Source of the DNA: Acidobacteriota bacterium
Lineage (GTDB): Bacteria; Acidobacteriota; Terriglobia; Terriglobales; Acidobacteriaceae
Direction of reading: 5' to 3'
DNA length: 5,724 bases
Assembly: GCA_019510535.1 (NCBI GenBank)
Contig: JAEKKE010000276.1
Location: forward strand, 1-5,724
The position numbers and the translations under genes were made by a program. Within the stretch, counting starts at the first letter, position 1. Each line of letters opens with the position of its first letter. The notes under the pieces were generated by a model. It searched no databases. It saw nothing but the letters and a program-made list of their open reading frames with translations, and was not told the origin of the DNA. Below are positions 3,942 to 5,724 of the stretch, piece after piece.

Positions 3942-5330
3942 CTAGGACAATCCCTCTCCTTCGGCCACCAACGGTAGCCACACCTGAAAACGTGTATCCC
4001 CAGGGCAGGACTCAACATGGATCTCACCCTGGTGATTCCTGACGATTCGTAACGCCGTATCGAGCCCCAGCCCCGTTCCTTCGCCGATAGCCTTGGTCGT
4101 GAAAAACGGTTCGAAGATGTGCGACCTAATCTCCGCCGGAATACCTGGACCGTTGTCACCGATCTCGACGATGACCATCTCGCCTTGCACAAATGTCCGC
4201 AGGCGCAGCTCGCCTTTACCGGCCATCGCCTCAATGGCATTGACGATAAGGTTGGTCCATACCTGGTTGAGCTGGCTTCCGAAGGAGTTCACCAGCAGTG
4301 GAAGCGGCTGATAGTCGCGTACGACTGTAATCCCTTCCCTGACCTTGTGATCGAAGATCGCCAGCGTCGATTCCAGGCTGCGGACGATATCGACATCCTG
4401 TACGGACGCCTGATCCCGGTAAGTGTATTCCTTGACGGCGCCCACCAGCTCCGAGATCCGCGTGGTGCTGCTCACAATCGCGCGGGAGAGTACAGCAAGC
4501 TCCGCCGTGGCGGCCAGCCGCGTCACCGCCACATGCACAGCGGCGGGATCAAGCCTAAGCAGCATGGACCGCAATGCCTCTGGCTGCACCTGGCATCGTG
4601 CCAACGCGGAAGAGGATTGCCAGGTCTCATGCTCTCCCACCAATTGCAGGACCGATGCGATCTGGTCCTCCAGATCTCCCAGCGCCAGCGGATCTGGATC
4701 GCAACTGGGTTCAAGCTGTTTCTCGAAGTGCACCAGATCCAATCGCTGCTCCTCAGAGAGCGCGCATCGGCCAAGCTCAAACGAAGCGAACTTCAGCCTG
4801 TCCAGATGCTCCTGTAGCTGACTCGCGGCGCGTGCAGCCGCGGCTGCTGGATTATTCAATTCGTGCGCCAGGCCTGCGGATAATCGGCCGAGAGAAAACA
4901 GCCGGTCCTTCTGCTGCTCGATGCGCGTGCCTTCCCTGATCCGATCAGACATCATCGCGACCAGCCGTGCCGTAAACTCCGGCATCTTCGGAATGAGTTC
5001 GGGAAACAGCGAAGCAGGAAACCGCAACAGCTTTGCCCTGCTCAGCGCGATGCCCGCAACGGTGAATGCCTTCATCCGCGAGAACGGATACACTCCCGTG
5101 ACTTCGCCGGCTGGGGAGGGCAGTACTACGGTTTCGCCGCCGAATTCTCCTCGCCACTGAAACTGCCCTTCCAGCATAACGAACAGCCAGGCCGGAGGAT
5201 CGCCTATCCGTGCGAACGGCTCTCCCGCTTCAAGATGCACCTCTTCTGCGTGGCTCAGGAACCACTCGAGCTGGTCGTCAGGCAGATTCGCGAATGCAGA
5301 GACGCCGGCCAGCACAGATCGGTCAATCAC
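3942..5330 (-). CDS. Histidine kinase with N-terminal cyclic-nucleotide-binding-type (CRP-like) domain
   Basis: This encodes 462 residues. Residues about 5-125 resemble a cNMP-binding beta-roll: FANLPDDQLEWFL (13-25), the turn LEAGEPFARIGDPPAWLFVMLEG (33-55), and FPASLFPELI (104-113). The kinase core follows: H-box SAGLAHELNNPAA (151-163) with phospho-acceptor His156, N-box NQVWTNLIVNAIEAM (355-369), G1 DNGPGIP (392-398), F-box FEPFFTTK (406-413) and G2 GEGTGLGL (416-423). All catalytic motifs are intact. His156 and the N-box are about 200 residues apart, more than usual; the insert (about 170-290) ends in RISELVGAVKEYTY (291-304), a layout I recall from cNMP-domain kinases of other phyla, so it is probably a family trait. 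No membrane segment is seen, so it should be cytoplasmic. The start is GTG with AGAGG 5 nt upstream. No response regulator is adjacent. The ligand of the N-terminal domain cannot be told from sequence. Confidence 0.9.
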   Translation of the reverse strand: MIDRSVLAGVSAFANLPDDQLEWFLSHAEEVHLEAGEPFARIGDPPAWLFVMLEGQFQWRGEFGGETVVLPSPAGEVTGVYPFSRMKAFTVAGIALSRAKLLRFPASLFPELIPKMPEFTARLVAMMSDRIREGTRIEQQKDRLFSLGRLSAGLAHELNNPAAAAARAASQLQEHLDRLKFASFELGRCALSEEQRLDLVHFEKQLEPSCDPDPLALGDLEDQIASVLQLVGEHETWQSSSALARCQVQPEALRSMLLRLDPAAVHVAVTRLAATAELAVLSRAIVSSTTRISELVGAVKEYTYRDQASVQDVDIVRSLESTLAIFDHKVREGITVVRDYQPLPLLVNSFGSQLNQVWTNLIVNAIEAMAGKGELRLRTFVQGEMVIVEIGDNGPGIPAEIRSHIFEPFFTTKAIGEGTGLGLDTALRIVRNHQGEIHVESCPGDTRFQVWLPLVAEGEGLS

Positions 5331-5335
5331 AAGAA

Positions 5336-5340
5336 CCTCT
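5336..5340 (-). promoter_or_regulatory. Ribosome-binding site supporting the GTG start of the kinase
   Basis: On the minus strand AGAGG lies 5 nt before the GTG at 5330-5328. This favours the GTG over internal ATG codons, the first of which (Met52) would delete much of the N-terminal domain. Confidence 0.65.
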
Positions 5341-5384
5341 TTTCACGGGAAGAGAAACTGGAGCAAGTCCATTCTCTAACATCT

Positions 5385-5422
5385 CGCCCCCGCTCACCGG
5401 GGCGCATCGGCGTGTTACGCCG
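5385..5422. repeat. Two adjacent GC-rich hairpins upstream of the kinase
   Basis: CGCCCC (5385-5390) pairs with GGGGCG (5399-5404), and CGGCGT (5408-5413) pairs with ACGCCG (5417-5422) around a GTT loop. They lie between the GH43 remnant and the kinase start. They could be remains of the old gene's terminator or part of the kinase leader. No T-run follows either one. Confidence 0.4.
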
Positions 5423-5442
5423 CATCACCGCATTATGGTGCA

Positions 5443-5589
5443 TTACTGTGCATCCAGATCTGTCCGCTCTCGCACGACCTCCAGATGATCGCCAGCGTCC
5501 TTCATCTCATACAGCTTCCCGCGCGCTCCACGGAATGGGCGATGCAGCACCAGCATCAGCTTTCCATCGAAAGCATGGAAGATCGGAAC
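5443..5589 (-). pseudogene. C-terminal remnant of a GH43-type glycoside hydrolase
   Basis: Minus-strand codons from 5589 down to the TAA at 5445-5443 give 48 residues. They start VPIFHAFDGKLMLVLHRPF, continue with ARGKLYEM and finish with GDHLEVVRERTDLDAQ. This matches my memory of the C-terminal end of GH43-type (arabinan endo-1,5-arabinosidase-like) glycosidases, where 'HGM.F.TFDG.LMLVLH.P' precedes the stop by about 40 residues. Directly upstream in frame is a TAA (5592-5590), and the sequence beyond is AT-richer with no related coding in any frame, so the catalytic domain is missing and the break lies near 5587-5592. A start codon is absent; internal ATG codons lack a good ribosome-binding site. 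The piece is most likely a degraded gene end left by a deletion or insertion. The natural stop and unbroken frame suggest a recent event. Family assignment rests on pattern memory only. Confidence 0.6.
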
Positions 5590-5724
5590 TTATATCGACA
5601 AAATTCGGCGCGGCAATAATCCGTTACTCATTCTTTGCAAATGGGGCTTATCGACAAATTCGATTGAGTTTTTGATGGGAATTTACGGGTATTCCTAACC
5701 CACCCTAGCGTTGCGAGGGGGCAC
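5590..5724. other. AT-richer non-coding stretch at the right edge
   Basis: No gene is supported. Two near-identical copies of ATCGACAAAATTCG (5594-5607) and ATCGACAAATTCG (5650-5662) lie 56 bp apart. Near the edge, CCCTAGC (5703-5709) can pair with GCGAGGG (5713-5719) with one A-G mismatch, a possible hairpin of another dispersed repeat that continues outside the window. The stretch abuts the break point of the GH43 remnant, so it may be the sequence that replaced the rest of that gene. Confidence 0.4.

Noticed and set aside
4119..4817. 232-codon plus-strand frame inside the kinase gene
   Set aside because: The opposite strand encodes intact H-, N-, G- and F-box motifs; this is a GC-rich antisense shadow.
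5235..5675. 146-codon plus-strand frame at the right end
   Set aside because: It overlaps the kinase start and lies opposite the GH43-like tail, and its product is arginine/serine-rich low-information sequence.

Overview
The window looks like chromosomal DNA of an acidobacterium, probably class Terriglobia. This is an inference from three things: the short palindromes built on GGCT-NN-AGCC scattered between genes, which I associate with Acidobacteriota genomes; a phosphatase that begins with a DksA-like zinc finger; and a secreted protein of unknown function of a kind I associate with that phylum. No rRNA, tRNA, CRISPR array or intact insertion sequence is visible.

Layout. Positions 1-495 hold no gene I can support. 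They contain a 26-bp perfect inverted repeat, a second GGGCT..AGCCC hairpin, a 13-bp palindrome and a perfect 18-bp palindrome just ahead of the first gene. A secreted protein of unknown function (496-1143, +) comes next, then a TraR/DksA-zinc-finger PP2C (SpoIIE/RsbU-type) phosphatase (1391-2374, +). That gene converges on a Rv2258c-like SAM-dependent methyltransferase (2411-3484, -). Positions 3485-3941 are a repeat-rich spacer with a MITE-like element of about 100 bp, several hairpins and a possible terminator. A histidine kinase with an N-terminal cyclic-nucleotide-binding-type domain follows (3942-5330, -, GTG start). Upstream of it, 5443-5589 (-) encodes what looks like only the C-terminal tail of a GH43-type glycosidase, broken at its 5' side by an unrelated AT-richer stretch that runs to the window edge.

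Function. The four intact genes do not form one obvious operon. Two are signalling proteins: a phosphatase of the partner-switching type and a kinase with an N-terminal sensory domain. Neither has a recognisable partner (antagonist/anti-sigma pair, response regulator) in the window, so their targets must be encoded elsewhere. The methyltransferase lies downstream of the kinase on the same strand, but 457 bp of repeats and a possible terminator separate them, so it probably has its own promoter. The points most worth following up are the zinc-finger/phosphatase fusion, the GH43 remnant, the 18-bp palindrome and the repeat-packed spacers. I found no clear evidence of a wholly new multi-gene system.
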